Part shown: in pieces, positions 1 through 8,547 of the stretch
Layout of the letters: the number at the start of each line of letters is the position of its first letter
Position numbering within the stretch: position 1 is the stretch's first letter
DNA from: Cyanobacteria bacterium UBA7694
Lineage (GTDB): Bacteria > Cyanobacteriota > Sericytochromatia > UBA7694
Assembly (NCBI GenBank): GCA_002482705.1
Contig: DLGM01000312.1
Coordinates: 32,771 to 60,344 of the forward strand
Direction of reading: 5' to 3'
DNA length: 27,574 nucleotides
Made by a program: the position numbers and the translations under genes
Notes under the pieces: generated by a model
What the model was told of the DNA's origin: nothing
The model's input: only the letters and a program-made list of their open reading frames with translations
Database searches by the model: none

Positions 1-368
1 GTTTGGCCACCCGCTGGGAAGAGATCTTGAAGCTTCGTGACGTGCTCAACACCGAGCTGGAAGGGGCTCGGACGCGGAAAGAAATTGGCCGCTCCCAAGA
101 GGCCGCCGCCACTATTTACCACCCGGACGCCGAGCTGCGCGCTTATCTCTCTACCCACCAAGAGTTATTCCGACAGGTGCTGATGGTTTCAGACCTCAGC
201 ATCAGTGAACAGCCCTTACAAGGAGAGGGCTTAGGAGCTTCTGTGCAAGTGGCTACAGGGAATAAATGTGAACGCTGCTGGGGGGTGTTCCCCAGTGTGG
301 GCAGCCATGCTGTACATCCGACCCTCTGCGACCGCTGTATTCCGATCGTTGAAGCACTCCAAGGTTAG
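1..368 (+). CDS. ileS: Isoleucyl-tRNA synthetase, C-terminal part (5' end outside window)
   Basis: The reading frame enters from the left edge (first full codon at 3) and ends at TAG 366-368, leaving about 121 residues of the C-terminus. IleRS charges tRNA-Ile in the cytoplasm. Two parts identify it. A stretch of the form W..IL.LRDVLN.ELE.AR..KEIG matches the helical C-terminal region of class Ia IleRS. It is followed by the terminal zinc-binding module, with KCERCW near residue 88 and LCDRC near residue 108 (CxxC plus CxxC, with an HP just before the second pair). The spacer to the next gene is 68 nt and holds only a weak 5-bp hairpin (370-384), so read-through into the mutase gene is plausible. 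The catalytic and editing domains lie outside the window. Confidence 0.93.
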   Translation, partial: LATRWEEILKLRDVLNTELEGARTRKEIGRSQEAAATIYHPDAELRAYLSTHQELFRQVLMVSDLSISEQPLQGEGLGASVQVATGNKCERCWGVFPSVGSHAVHPTLCDRCIPIVEALQG

Positions 369-436
369 TCCCCAGCTCTTGGGGGCTAAGCCCTCAGGAG
401 CCATTTTAAGATTTGCAAGCGTGAAAGGAGACCCTT

Positions 437-1783
437 ATGGGCACCATTTTTAAGGCCTACGATATCCGCGGCCTGTATCCGTCCGAAATCAATGAAGAGG
501 TGGCTTACAAAGTAGGTAAAGCTTTTGTGACCTTTTTAGGCGTCAAGAATGTGGCCGTGGGACGCGATATGCGTACCTCCAGCCCGAAAATTTTTGAAGC
601 GCTGGCCAAAGGCATCACCGAACAAGGCGCCGATATTTTAGACATTGGCATGTCCACCACTGACATGTTCTATTTTGCTGTGGAGCACCTGCAAGCGGAA
701 GCCGGGATCATGATCACCGCCTCCCACAACCCCGGTCAATACAACGGCCTCAAAATGGTACGCGCCCACGCCATTCCCATTGGCGGTGAAAGCGGCATCA
801 AAGACATTGAACAGATTTTCCACAGCGGTGAATTTGCGCCTGCGGATCGCCAAGGCCAAATTTTTACGCGCGAAGGCATTCTTGATGAATACGTCAAATT
901 TGTGCACTCCTGGGTCGATGTGGCCAATCTGAAACCCTTACGTGTCGTCATGGATGCGGGCAACGGCATGGCAGGCCTGGTGGCCCCCAAAATGTTTGCC
1001 AATACCCCGATTGAAGTGATCCCGATGTTCTTTGAGCCGGATGGTTCTTTCCCCAACCACGAAGCCAATCCGCTGGTGGAAGAAAACCGCCTCGACCTGA
1101 TCGCCAAGGTCAAAGAAACGGGCGCTGACTTTGGCGTCGGTTTTGACGGTGACAGCGACCGGGCCTTCTTTGTCGACAATAACGGCAACTTTGTCGACAA
1201 CGACTTTATGACCGGCGCTCTGGGCCGCCACCTCTTAAAAAAACACCCCGGCAGCACCATTTTTTATGATGTGCGCTGCAGCGGCTTTGTCAAAAAAGCG
1301 ATTGAAGAAGCCGGGGGCAAAGACTTTATGTGGAAAGTGGGCCACGCTTTCATGAAGTCTAAAATGAAAGAAACGCCCGGTGCGATCATGGGCGGGGAAG
1401 TAAGTGGACACTTTTATTTTAAGTTCACCGATGAAATGTACGCGGATAACTCCTCGATCCCGGTCTTTCTGACGGCTGAAATGGTGACCCAAGCCGGAGT
1501 GCCTCTGTCAGAGGTCATGGCCGAACGCAACCACTATTTCATCAGCGGTGAAATCAACTCTGAAGTGGAAGATGCAGATGCGGTGATTGCAGAAATTCGC
1601 GCCAAATACGCCCCTCTCGGTCAGGTGGCCGAAATCGACGGCATGTCGATTATTGGTGATACCTGGTGGCTGAATATGCGCAAAAGTAATACCGAACCTT
1701 TATTGCGCCTCAACTGTGAAGCGGACAGTCAGGCCGCTATGGAAAAATTGCGGGATGACTTATTGGCGATTATCCGCAAGTAA
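437..1783 (+). CDS. Phosphomannomutase/phosphoglucomutase (alpha-D-phosphohexomutase family)
   Basis: A 448-aa cytosolic enzyme expected to interconvert hexose-6-phosphate and hexose-1-phosphate, feeding nucleotide-sugar and envelope polysaccharide synthesis. The four family motifs are in order: KAYDIRG at 6-12; the phosphoserine loop TASHNP at 94-99 (catalytic S96); the metal loop DGDSDR at 237-242; the sugar-binding loop GGEVSGH at 319-325; and the phosphate loop RKSNTEP at 415-421. GEVSGH and the length are typical of the ManB/AlgC-type PMM/PGM branch rather than GlmM, but the preferred substrate cannot be read from sequence alone. The start is supported by an AAAGGAGA ribosome-binding site a few bases upstream. 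The last 24 bp overlap, tail to tail, the opposite-strand CCA-adding enzyme gene. Confidence 0.93.
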   Translation: MGTIFKAYDIRGLYPSEINEEVAYKVGKAFVTFLGVKNVAVGRDMRTSSPKIFEALAKGITEQGADILDIGMSTTDMFYFAVEHLQAEAGIMITASHNPGQYNGLKMVRAHAIPIGGESGIKDIEQIFHSGEFAPADRQGQIFTREGILDEYVKFVHSWVDVANLKPLRVVMDAGNGMAGLVAPKMFANTPIEVIPMFFEPDGSFPNHEANPLVEENRLDLIAKVKETGADFGVGFDGDSDRAFFVDNNGNFVDNDFMTGALGRHLLKKHPGSTIFYDVRCSGFVKKAIEEAGGKDFMWKVGHAFMKSKMKETPGAIMGGEVSGHFYFKFTDEMYADNSSIPVFLTAEMVTQAGVPLSEVMAERNHYFISGEINSEVEDADAVIAEIRAKYAPLGQVAEIDGMSIIGDTWWLNMRKSNTEPLLRLNCEADSQAAMEKLRDDLLAIIRK

Positions 1784-3049
1784 GCGCGTCGCATAAGCTA
1801 AAGCTTCGGCCCGGGTTTGAACAAGTTGTTCAGCCTGGGCCTCTTTAATGGCCACCAGCAGTTTGCCAATTTGTGGGCCTGGAGTAAGGCCCAATTCCGC
1901 CATGAGAAGTTGTCCATCGAGCAATGCAGGGGGGTGGGCCACAGGATGCTCTGGAGTTAACCAGGCAGCTTGTAACCAGCCACAGATCTTTTGCTCCGAT
2001 TCCGAGAGCTTTGACATACGCGCCTGAACCAATAAGATTGCCCCGAGAACATCTTCCTGCAAATCTTGAAACACATGGTAAAGAACACGGGGCGCGGGCA
2101 ATTGTTCTCCCCATTGACGGATCAAATCGGCCCCCATACGTACCCGCTCAAGCATCAGTGCATCCCGATTGCCCAAACGCATGGTGCTTCCCCAGCCACG
2201 ACAATCCCTGAGGTCGTGACAGGCATCTAATAACAGAGCGAGTTTGAGCAAGGCTCGGCGTGTGCGTTTGCCCGACAACACCTCGTCAAGATAAACCTGA
2301 AAAGGAGAGCTGAGACCCGGAAGGAAAGACTCCATCCGTTCTAGGGCAGAAAACACAGCCTGGGGAAAACCTGGGGAAAGGGGGGGGAAAAGTTGGGATA
2401 ACAATTGGCTGTGATAAGCAGCCACCATCGCCGGAGCCGCATGGGGACGATCGAGCAGCAATTCCAGCTCATAAATGACACGCTCCTGGGCCACCTGTTG
2501 AATAGATGGGGATAACTCGGAAACCCAGGCCAAGGTCTCCGGCGTTGGGGTGAACTCCAAGCGCGCCATAAACCGAAACACCCGCAATAGGCGCAGGGGA
2601 TCCGCCGCAAAATTGGCTTTGGAAATCCCCCGAATCAGGCGCTTGTGGAGATCCGCAACGCCGCCACAGGGATCGACCACATCCAGCTCCGCAAAGGGAA
2701 TATTCAAATCTAAGAGGGCTTCTCCCAGCGGCACGGCCATGGCATTGATCGTCAAATCACGCTGCCGTAAATCGGCATCCAAAGTAGGGTGCGTATACCG
2801 GGCAATGTCAACGGTCAAGCCATTGGGAGCCGCTAAACGCCCAATATCGCGTTCGGTATCTAAAGGGACAAAAGCCCAACGCAAATGCCGCGCGAGCTCT
2901 TTTGTCAATTTGAGTGCCGGAACTGGAACGACCACATCCATATCTTCCGCAATCCGCCCAAAAAACCGCTCCCGCACGACTCCTCCTACGGCATGGCAGG
3001 TCACCCCCCAGGCTTGAATCGTGTGGGCCACTGAAATCAGACTGTGCAT
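1760..3049 (-). CDS. cca: CCA tRNA nucleotidyltransferase / poly(A) polymerase family protein
   Basis: A 429-aa class II nucleotidyltransferase of the Pol-beta superfamily, expected to add or repair the 3'-CCA of tRNAs. Visible motifs are the nucleotide-binding GGVVRE at 22-27, the metal-binding pair DMD at 36-38 (with D81 a possible third carboxylate), and QRDLTINAMA near 96-105, the family's base-recognition and turn region. A poly(A) polymerase or a partial (A- or CC-adding) activity cannot be excluded from sequence. A CCA-adding role fits the tRNA at 16846-16917, which has no encoded CCA. It is the last gene of the dnaN operon: its ATG overlaps the HDOD stop by one base (TGATG), indicating translational coupling. 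Its 3' end overlaps the mutase gene by 24 bp on the other strand. Confidence 0.88.
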   Translation of the reverse strand: MHSLISVAHTIQAWGVTCHAVGGVVRERFFGRIAEDMDVVVPVPALKLTKELARHLRWAFVPLDTERDIGRLAAPNGLTVDIARYTHPTLDADLRQRDLTINAMAVPLGEALLDLNIPFAELDVVDPCGGVADLHKRLIRGISKANFAADPLRLLRVFRFMARLEFTPTPETLAWVSELSPSIQQVAQERVIYELELLLDRPHAAPAMVAAYHSQLLSQLFPPLSPGFPQAVFSALERMESFLPGLSSPFQVYLDEVLSGKRTRRALLKLALLLDACHDLRDCRGWGSTMRLGNRDALMLERVRMGADLIRQWGEQLPAPRVLYHVFQDLQEDVLGAILLVQARMSKLSESEQKICGWLQAAWLTPEHPVAHPPALLDGQLLMAELGLTPGPQIGKLLVAIKEAQAEQLVQTRAEALAYATRLLADNRQ

Positions 3050-3864
3050 CAGGAAGACAGAACGTTCAAAAAGTCGTTGACTTCTTCATAGCTATTGTCA
3101 AGAAAATCGAGCAGTTCCTCTTCATTGAGGCCCATAGCCTGGAGGGCCTGAGAAATGTCAGGGGATTGCTCTTGGTTCTCTTCGGTCAAATTGGTCAACA
3201 CATTGCTCACATAAACAATTTGTTTCAGTGAGCCAGTCTCAGCTTCGGCACTGCTGACCAAATGGTGTTCTTCCATAGCATTAATAAACGGCAGAGGGAA
3301 ATTCCAGAGCTGGGCAATCTGAGCCCCCACCTGGGCATGATCAAGATCAAAAGCCTCCCGCTCTAAGACCCACATTTCGCCCCCTTGCTGCTGGTGCTTT
3401 TCAAGCAATAACTTATACTCTTCGGGCACTTTGAGCATAAACACCAGCTTGCCCACATCGTGAATTAAACCAATTGTAAAGGCCTCATCAGTACGTACAT
3501 AACGCACCTTACCGGCAATATGAGAACATAGCGCCGCCGTTTCAATCGAATGCCGCCAAAAGTTGAGCATATCGAACTCTCGCACCTTAAAGGTATCAAT
3601 CACGGAGACCCCTAAAATCAGACTCTTCACCGTTTCAAAACCCAAGATACTGATCGCATGGCTGATAGTCCCAATGCGCTTGGGAAAACCATAAAAAGCC
3701 GAATTGACCAACTGCAAAATCCGGGTTGACATCGACTGATCTTTTGAGACAACGGAGGCAATGTCTTTAATCGAAGAGTCAGGATTATTCATATGCTCAA
3801 GCACCTGTCGGGCAATAACAGGGAGCGTAGGCAAGGCATCTATATCTAACTGAAAACGAGTCAT
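3049..3864 (-). CDS. HDOD-domain signalling protein
   Basis: A 271-aa cytoplasmic protein. Residues about 5-205 form an HDOD domain, an HD-related fold used in signalling and often paired with two-component or cyclic-di-GMP systems. Recognisable pieces are the opening LPTLPVIARQVL, then SKDQSMSTRILQLVNSAFYG, an I..AI..LG segment, and GLIHDVGKL, which keeps an HD pair; the later HH is in MEEHHL. Many HDOD proteins lack a full catalytic site, so a regulatory rather than hydrolytic role is more likely. The frame is open to an ATG at 3876, but GGAGG lies 5 bases before the ATG at 3864, which I take as the start. It begins 11 nt after the stop of the kinase gene, so the two probably act in one pathway. 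The C-terminal 50 residues are acidic and helical. Confidence 0.88.
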   Translation of the reverse strand: MTRFQLDIDALPTLPVIARQVLEHMNNPDSSIKDIASVVSKDQSMSTRILQLVNSAFYGFPKRIGTISHAISILGFETVKSLILGVSVIDTFKVREFDMLNFWRHSIETAALCSHIAGKVRYVRTDEAFTIGLIHDVGKLVFMLKVPEEYKLLLEKHQQQGGEMWVLEREAFDLDHAQVGAQIAQLWNFPLPFINAMEEHHLVSSAEAETGSLKQIVYVSNVLTNLTEENQEQSPDISQALQAMGLNEEELLDFLDNSYEEVNDFLNVLSS

Positions 3865-3875
3865 ACCAACCTCCA

Positions 3876-5558
3876 TTAACGGGCAAGTGCCTGCTGCACT
3901 GTAGCCAAAATATCTTTTGGGTAAAAAGGTTTATACAAACACTTTAAACCGTACTGCGCCAAAAACTCGGCAATATGTTTATCCCCGGAAGCCCCCGTGA
4001 GGAAAATCAGCGAGGCAACAGCCTCCGGGCGATGGGTCTGAATAAAGGCGAAGAGCTCTTCACCATTAATGTCTTGTAAGTGCATATCTGCCAAAATGAG
4101 GTCAAAAGAACGCTCCCGGATTTGGGCACAGGCCTCTTGCCCTGAAGATACCAACGTCAGTTGATAGTTCATCATCGACAGAACGGTATCAATCAGGCTG
4201 AGAATAGTCGACTCATCATCAATCACCAGGATGTGGGGCCCCTTGGCAGATGGTTCAGCTTTTACCGCTTTAGGGGGCAGGGCTTCAAGCACAGGTGCGA
4301 TCACATCCGGTGTGCGTTTGCGTTGTTGAGCCACATCATAAGGAAGATTGAAATAGAAGATCGCCCCTCCTTGGGCATGATTCTCGGCCCAAATTTTCCC
4401 CCCATGCTCATTCATAATCTTAAAACACAGGCTCAAACCCAAACCCGTCCCTTTACCAATCCCTTTGGTGGTAAAAAAGGGGTCAAAGATCTTTTTGAGG
4501 TTTTCCGGGGAAATCCCCCCCCCATTGTCGCGAATCGAGAAACACACCTGTTTGCTATCAAACCAAGTGCGCACTTCCATACGTTTGGGAACAGGCTCCG
4601 CCTGTTGCTCCATAAAACTGTTGAGTGCTTGCCCCCCATTCGAGAGGACGTTAAAAAACACCTGCTGCAGTTGCACAGCATCCCCCATGACCCAGGGAAT
4701 ATCGGCCACTAAATCGGTGACAATCTCAATTTGGTTCATTTTAAATTCGTACTGCAATAATTCAAGCGCCCCCGTAATCACAGCATTGGGGCTCAGAAGC
4801 TCAAATTCATGGCTCTCCTGTTTGCGTACAAAGCGCAGCAAGCTTTTGACAATACCCAAAGCTCGCACCGTTTCACGGGCAATCATTTGCCCAAACTCTG
4901 TCACCTTTTGCACCTCAGCCAAATCTGGGGACAACTGTGCAGCTTGCTGGAGCACCAAATCGTTATAACCAGCGATGGACGTCAAGGGGGAGTTGATTTC
5001 ATGGATCACCCCAGCCAAAATAAAACCCAAGGAGTTAATTTTTTCTTGCTGGAGCTGTTGCTCATAGGCTTCTTTTTCCTGACGAATGGCCTTGAGATAC
5101 TGCAACGATTTCGAGATCTGGGCCGCAAAAATGGTTAAGACAATGTTTTGATGGCGCGAAATATTGAGCGGATCGGTGGGGGTAATAATGTGCAAAATAC
5201 CCAGCTTGCTTTCAAACACGCTCAGAGGAATATAAAGGTCGTTAAGACCGGGCTCAATTTCCGAAGGAAAAAATACATTGCTGCCCCGTTCTAAAACCCA
5301 GGCATAAACTTCTTCTACCTGCCGAGCAAACTCAGGGTCTTTGACATACTGGTCAAAAGCCAGATTGGTGGAACCCTGAAAAGGTTGGGGGGATTCAGGC
5401 TCGTATAAAAAAAGCCCGATGGCATGGACATCAAAAATACGCTGCAAGCGTACAGCAAACATGTCAAAAATATCTTGAAGCTCGGATGAAACTTTGACAT
5501 CCGTCAGCGAGATTAAGTCAGCAAGTTCTTCGTAAGCTTTGAGGAGATTGTCCATCAT
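3876..5558 (-). CDS. Soluble hybrid sensor histidine kinase (GAF-like, HisKA, HATPase, receiver)
   Basis: A 560-aa cytoplasmic kinase with no membrane segments. Residues about 25-155 look like a GAF-type sensor. A coiled linker (155-178) leads to the dimerisation/phosphoacceptor helix with H186 in GVIHEINSPLTS. The ATPase domain shows an N-box with N303 (NVLSNGGQAL), DNGGG at 344-348, DPFFTT at 359-364 and GTGLGL at 370-375. A proline/alanine linker precedes a C-terminal receiver with D447/D448, phosphoacceptor D491 (ADMHLQD), T521 and K543 (YKPF). All catalytic residues are present, so autophosphorylation and intramolecular transfer are expected. It lies 6 nt after dciA and 11 nt before the HDOD gene. 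That places a signal-transduction module inside a replication operon, with the HDOD protein the obvious candidate partner. No separate DNA-binding regulator is adjacent. Confidence 0.92.
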   Translation of the reverse strand: MMDNLLKAYEELADLISLTDVKVSSELQDIFDMFAVRLQRIFDVHAIGLFLYEPESPQPFQGSTNLAFDQYVKDPEFARQVEEVYAWVLERGSNVFFPSEIEPGLNDLYIPLSVFESKLGILHIITPTDPLNISRHQNIVLTIFAAQISKSLQYLKAIRQEKEAYEQQLQQEKINSLGFILAGVIHEINSPLTSIAGYNDLVLQQAAQLSPDLAEVQKVTEFGQMIARETVRALGIVKSLLRFVRKQESHEFELLSPNAVITGALELLQYEFKMNQIEIVTDLVADIPWVMGDAVQLQQVFFNVLSNGGQALNSFMEQQAEPVPKRMEVRTWFDSKQVCFSIRDNGGGISPENLKKIFDPFFTTKGIGKGTGLGLSLCFKIMNEHGGKIWAENHAQGGAIFYFNLPYDVAQQRKRTPDVIAPVLEALPPKAVKAEPSAKGPHILVIDDESTILSLIDTVLSMMNYQLTLVSSGQEACAQIRERSFDLILADMHLQDINGEELFAFIQTHRPEAVASLIFLTGASGDKHIAEFLAQYGLKCLYKPFYPKDILATVQQALAR

Positions 5559-5564
5559 CTCATT

Positions 5565-6152
5565 CTACAGAGATTTTTTCTGGCATTGCAAACACCGCAT
5601 CCCTGGCTCGGTCAGGTTACCACATACCGGGCAAGCCTTCCAATCATTTGCTAACAGAGTTTGCCTCCGTTTCTCGACGGCGCGAAAAAACCGCAATACA
5701 CGCTTTTGGGCTTCGTTGTCACCAATCACTTGAACCGCAGCCTGCATCGCCTGTTCCGTACGCAAGCTCACGCGCACAGGTTTTGCCTCAAGGTGAAAGG
5801 ATTTACTGCGCTCCGTCAGCGCATCACGCATCCGCTCTTGCCCTTGTTGCTGTTGTGCCACAGGGACTGGGGCCTGTACGGTTAAGCGCAGAGCGCGAAT
5901 TTCTCTGGCCCACGGGTATGTTTTGAGCTTGGTCAGAATCTGGCCCTCAAGATAGGTCACCTCTTGCATGAGAGCCGAGGAAGGTGAATAACAGAGCAAA
6001 ATTCCCTGTTGAAATTGAATCGGTTGTAGCTGTGTCGCCAAATAGTCGCCGACAATGCTTGGCCACACCGCTTGAATTTGCCCCAATAAGCTGCCCTCTT
6101 TAAGGGCGTATTTTTTAAGAAATGCGGGAAGTGAAGAGTTGAGCCGCTTCAT
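5565..6152 (-). CDS. dciA: DUF721/DciA-like protein with C-terminal zinc ribbon
   Basis: A 195-aa protein. Residues about 5-95 fit the DUF721 (DciA) fold, with FLKKYALKEG, W30..IVGDYLA, then a beta strand and LMQEVTYLE. DciA proteins replace DnaC/DnaI as loaders or operators of the replicative helicase DnaB in most bacteria. The position directly after dnaN-recF is a common context for the family. A charged, glutamine-rich linker (98-165) follows. The C-terminus carries CPVC at 174-177 and CLQC at 187-190, a CxxC-x9-CxxC arrangement typical of a small zinc ribbon. This tail is not part of the core DUF721 domain. The ATG overlaps the recF stop by 4 bases (ATGA), indicating translational coupling. 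Confidence 0.85.
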   Translation of the reverse strand: MKRLNSSLPAFLKKYALKEGSLLGQIQAVWPSIVGDYLATQLQPIQFQQGILLCYSPSSALMQEVTYLEGQILTKLKTYPWAREIRALRLTVQAPVPVAQQQQGQERMRDALTERSKSFHLEAKPVRVSLRTEQAMQAAVQVIGDNEAQKRVLRFFRAVEKRRQTLLANDWKACPVCGNLTEPGMRCLQCQKKSL

Positions 6153-7285
6153 CCCACATGTACCTGCCCAGCTTGTATATGGTAAATTTTCCCCTGTCGA
6201 TCAAAAAGCTGCTGCACAGGGCCATCTAAGTGTGTCGTGGTCAATAAGGTCTGAACCTCTGGCCCCCGAATCATTTCAATGGTGGCTTGCTGACGCTGCG
6301 GGTCAAGCTCCGAAAAAACGTCATCCAAAAGCAACAGGGGAGCATCCTGAAAAATCCCCTGAAGATAGAGAACTTCGGCCATTTTCATTGCCAAAGCAGC
6401 AGAGCGCAATTGTCCTTGAGAACCAAATGACTTGAGCTCTTTGCCCTCTAAAAAGATGCGTAAATCGTCACGGTGAGGGCCATAAGAGGTTTGCACCCTC
6501 ACAATATCTTGGGTGCGGTGCTGAGATAAAAGTTCATACAAAGCGAGTTGTACTTCGGCTTGAGAAGCCCCCTCAATGCCTGGAATTGCCGACACATATT
6601 GCAAGTGGATACTCTCTTTCAAGTGTGAAATCCGCGCGTGTGCCTGAGCGACATAAGGCGTCAGTGCTTTTAATAACTGCCGCCGCCGCGTAATAATGCT
6701 GGCCCCGTACTGGCTTAATTGTAACTCCCAAAGGCCCAACTGCTCAAATAATTGTGAGCTGCCACTCTGATCAAGCTTCAGTTGTTTTAAAAGCGCATTG
6801 CGCTGTTTTAAGAGGCGTTGATAGGTTTGTAAACTAAAATAATAAGCGGGATAAATCTGGATCAAAAGCAGATCCAGGAACTGGCGTCGCTCCTGGGGAG
6901 AACCTGTTAACATGTACAAATCTCGCCCGGAAAAAAACACCAGCTTGAGATGCCCGACATAATCGCCCAAACGTCGCCGTATCTGATGGTTGACACGCGC
7001 GCTGCGCTTACCTTCAGCCGTTAAACGCAATTCGAGATGTAACGGGCCTAAGCGGCTTTCACACTGCCCTTGAATCAAGGCATGGGAAGCTCCCCAACGC
7101 ACCAGTTCGTCAATATGACGTGTACGGGGAGAGCTGGCAAAGGCAAGGGCATAAATCGCCTCTAAAAGATTGGTCTTGCCTTGAGCATTCAGACCAATGA
7201 GGGCAATCTGGGCGGCATCTCCAAAATTGAGATCCAGCTGCCCATAGTTGCGGTAGTTGCAAAGGGACAGGCTGTGAATGCGCAC
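6149..7285 (-). CDS. recF: DNA replication and repair protein RecF
   Basis: A 378-aa SMC-like ATPase that loads RecA at single-strand gaps with RecO and RecR. The N-terminus (LSLCNYRNYGQLDLNF) and the Walker A loop GLNAQGKTN at 31-39 are typical. Later come the ABC signature region SQGQLRSAALAMKMAE and Walker B LLLLDDVFSELD. The length is normal for the family. The start is a GTG at 7285, one base after the dnaN stop, with no Shine-Dalgarno sequence, so translation is probably coupled to dnaN. The dnaN-recF order is a conserved origin-proximal arrangement. Confidence 0.96.
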   Translation of the reverse strand: MRIHSLSLCNYRNYGQLDLNFGDAAQIALIGLNAQGKTNLLEAIYALAFASSPRTRHIDELVRWGASHALIQGQCESRLGPLHLELRLTAEGKRSARVNHQIRRRLGDYVGHLKLVFFSGRDLYMLTGSPQERRQFLDLLLIQIYPAYYFSLQTYQRLLKQRNALLKQLKLDQSGSSQLFEQLGLWELQLSQYGASIITRRRQLLKALTPYVAQAHARISHLKESIHLQYVSAIPGIEGASQAEVQLALYELLSQHRTQDIVRVQTSYGPHRDDLRIFLEGKELKSFGSQGQLRSAALAMKMAEVLYLQGIFQDAPLLLLDDVFSELDPQRQQATIEMIRGPEVQTLLTTTHLDGPVQQLFDRQGKIYHIQAGQVHVG

Positions 7286-7286
7286 A

Positions 7287-8402
7287 TTAGGGCTTAATTG
7301 GCATCAGCATACACACATAATCATCACTGTCAGGTGACTTGGCCACCACCGGTTGAATCTCACTGTTCATTTGTAACAACAAATGGGGCGAATCCTCTGC
7401 AAAGATACGCAAGACATCAATGAGGTAGTTGGCATTAAAGCTGATCGAGAGCGGTTCACCTTCACATTTAATCTCTAAGGTTTCCCGGGCTTGCCCTTGT
7501 TCAGCACCCGCTGAAATCGTCATTTCACCAGGCTGAATATCAAAAGAGACCACGTGCGTTTGTTCAGAGGCCATAATAGCCACCCGTTCCACGGCTTCTA
7601 AGAAAGCCCGAGTATCGATCCACACCTTGCGTTCAAACTGCTTGGGCAGAATTTTATTATAGTCGGGGTATTTGCCTTCAATCAGGCGTGAGGTTAAGAC
7701 TTTTCCCGCCGACTCAAAGAGAATATGGCTGTTTTCAGAGGTCGCCATAAAAAAGGTCTCTTGGGCATCTTGTTTGAGCAGGCGCTCAAGCTCAATTAAA
7801 GTTCTGCGCGGAATGATCACGTCGACAGCATTCATTTCTGTAGGCAGTGGAATATTGCGAACCGCCAAACGATATCCGTCGGTGGCAGCCAAGCGCAACT
7901 GATTGCCTTTGACACTTAAGCTCACACCCGTCAAGATCGTTTTGGCTGAATCCCCAGCCGTGGCAAAGGTTGTTTGACGGATCGCTTGGCAAAACTCTTG
8001 CAAACCCAGTTCGGTACGGCGTTCAGGATTCATTTGTGGCAGTTTGGGGAAATCGGTGGCGGGGAGCGTATTGAGGTTAAAACTCAGCTTTTCACCCAAT
8101 AAATCCACAGAGCCGTTCTCTTTAAAAGCAAAATGGATCTTGTCATTGGGAAACTTATTCACAATTTCAAATAGTTTCCGAGCGGGTAAGGTGATACGAA
8201 CCGAAGCGCTTGCATTGGCCTCAACCAAACCTTCAATGCCAATTTCTAAGTCAGTACCCACAATTTTAAGAGCCCCTTCAGAGGCTTCATCGGTAACGAA
8301 CAGAACGTTACTTAATACAGGTAAGACTCCCTTGCTGGCGACTGCACGCTGCACAGCTTGTAAAGTCTTTTTGAGGTTTTCCGTCAAACAGGTGATTTTC
8401 AT
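7287..8402 (-). CDS. dnaN: DNA polymerase III beta subunit (sliding clamp)
   Basis: About 371 aa, normal for the family: three repeated clamp domains that encircle DNA and tether polymerase III and many partners. The N-terminus MKITCLTENLKKTLQAV, the internal ATDGYRLAVR, and the C-terminal DDYVCMLMPIKP are characteristic. The frame is open to another ATG at 8429, adding 9 residues, but homologues usually begin at the MK(I/F) position, so I place the start at 8402. Neither ATG has a convincing ribosome-binding site. It is the first gene of the operon leaving the origin leftwards. A minus-oriented DnaA box (8548-8556) lies about 145 bp upstream, where DnaA could affect its transcription; I see no unambiguous promoter. 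Confidence 0.96.
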   Translation of the reverse strand: MKITCLTENLKKTLQAVQRAVASKGVLPVLSNVLFVTDEASEGALKIVGTDLEIGIEGLVEANASASVRITLPARKLFEIVNKFPNDKIHFAFKENGSVDLLGEKLSFNLNTLPATDFPKLPQMNPERRTELGLQEFCQAIRQTTFATAGDSAKTILTGVSLSVKGNQLRLAATDGYRLAVRNIPLPTEMNAVDVIIPRRTLIELERLLKQDAQETFFMATSENSHILFESAGKVLTSRLIEGKYPDYNKILPKQFERKVWIDTRAFLEAVERVAIMASEQTHVVSFDIQPGEMTISAGAEQGQARETLEIKCEGEPLSISFNANYLIDVLRIFAEDSPHLLLQMNSEIQPVVAKSPDSDDYVCMLMPIKP

Positions 8403-8504
8403 GATGTGTGCTTTTGTCGAATGCTCCATGCAAGATGCATTTACAAGCTAACACACTGGATTCGCAAATGTAAAACAACCGAAAGGGTCTTTCTCTTGAA
8501 GATT

Positions 8505-8546
8505 CTATCTACATTAAGAAATTTATATAAACAGATATAGTAGAGT
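8505..8546. other. AT-rich segment, candidate unwinding element (left)
   Basis: This stretch is strongly AT-rich (including TTTATATAAA at about 8520) and abuts the minus-oriented perfect DnaA box at 8548-8556. It is also the upstream region of dnaN and may hold its promoter. Whether it melts during initiation is not shown by sequence. The right-hand segment 9491-9600 is an equally good candidate. Confidence 0.4.
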
Positions 8547-8547
8547 C

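Noticed and set aside
370..384. Small hairpin after ileS (CCCCA/TGGGG)
   Set aside because: Only 5 bp with a 5-base loop and no U-tract; too weak to call a terminator.
736..1492. Long minus-strand frames inside the mutase gene
   Set aside because: They are antisense to a gene with complete family motifs and have no recognisable domains.
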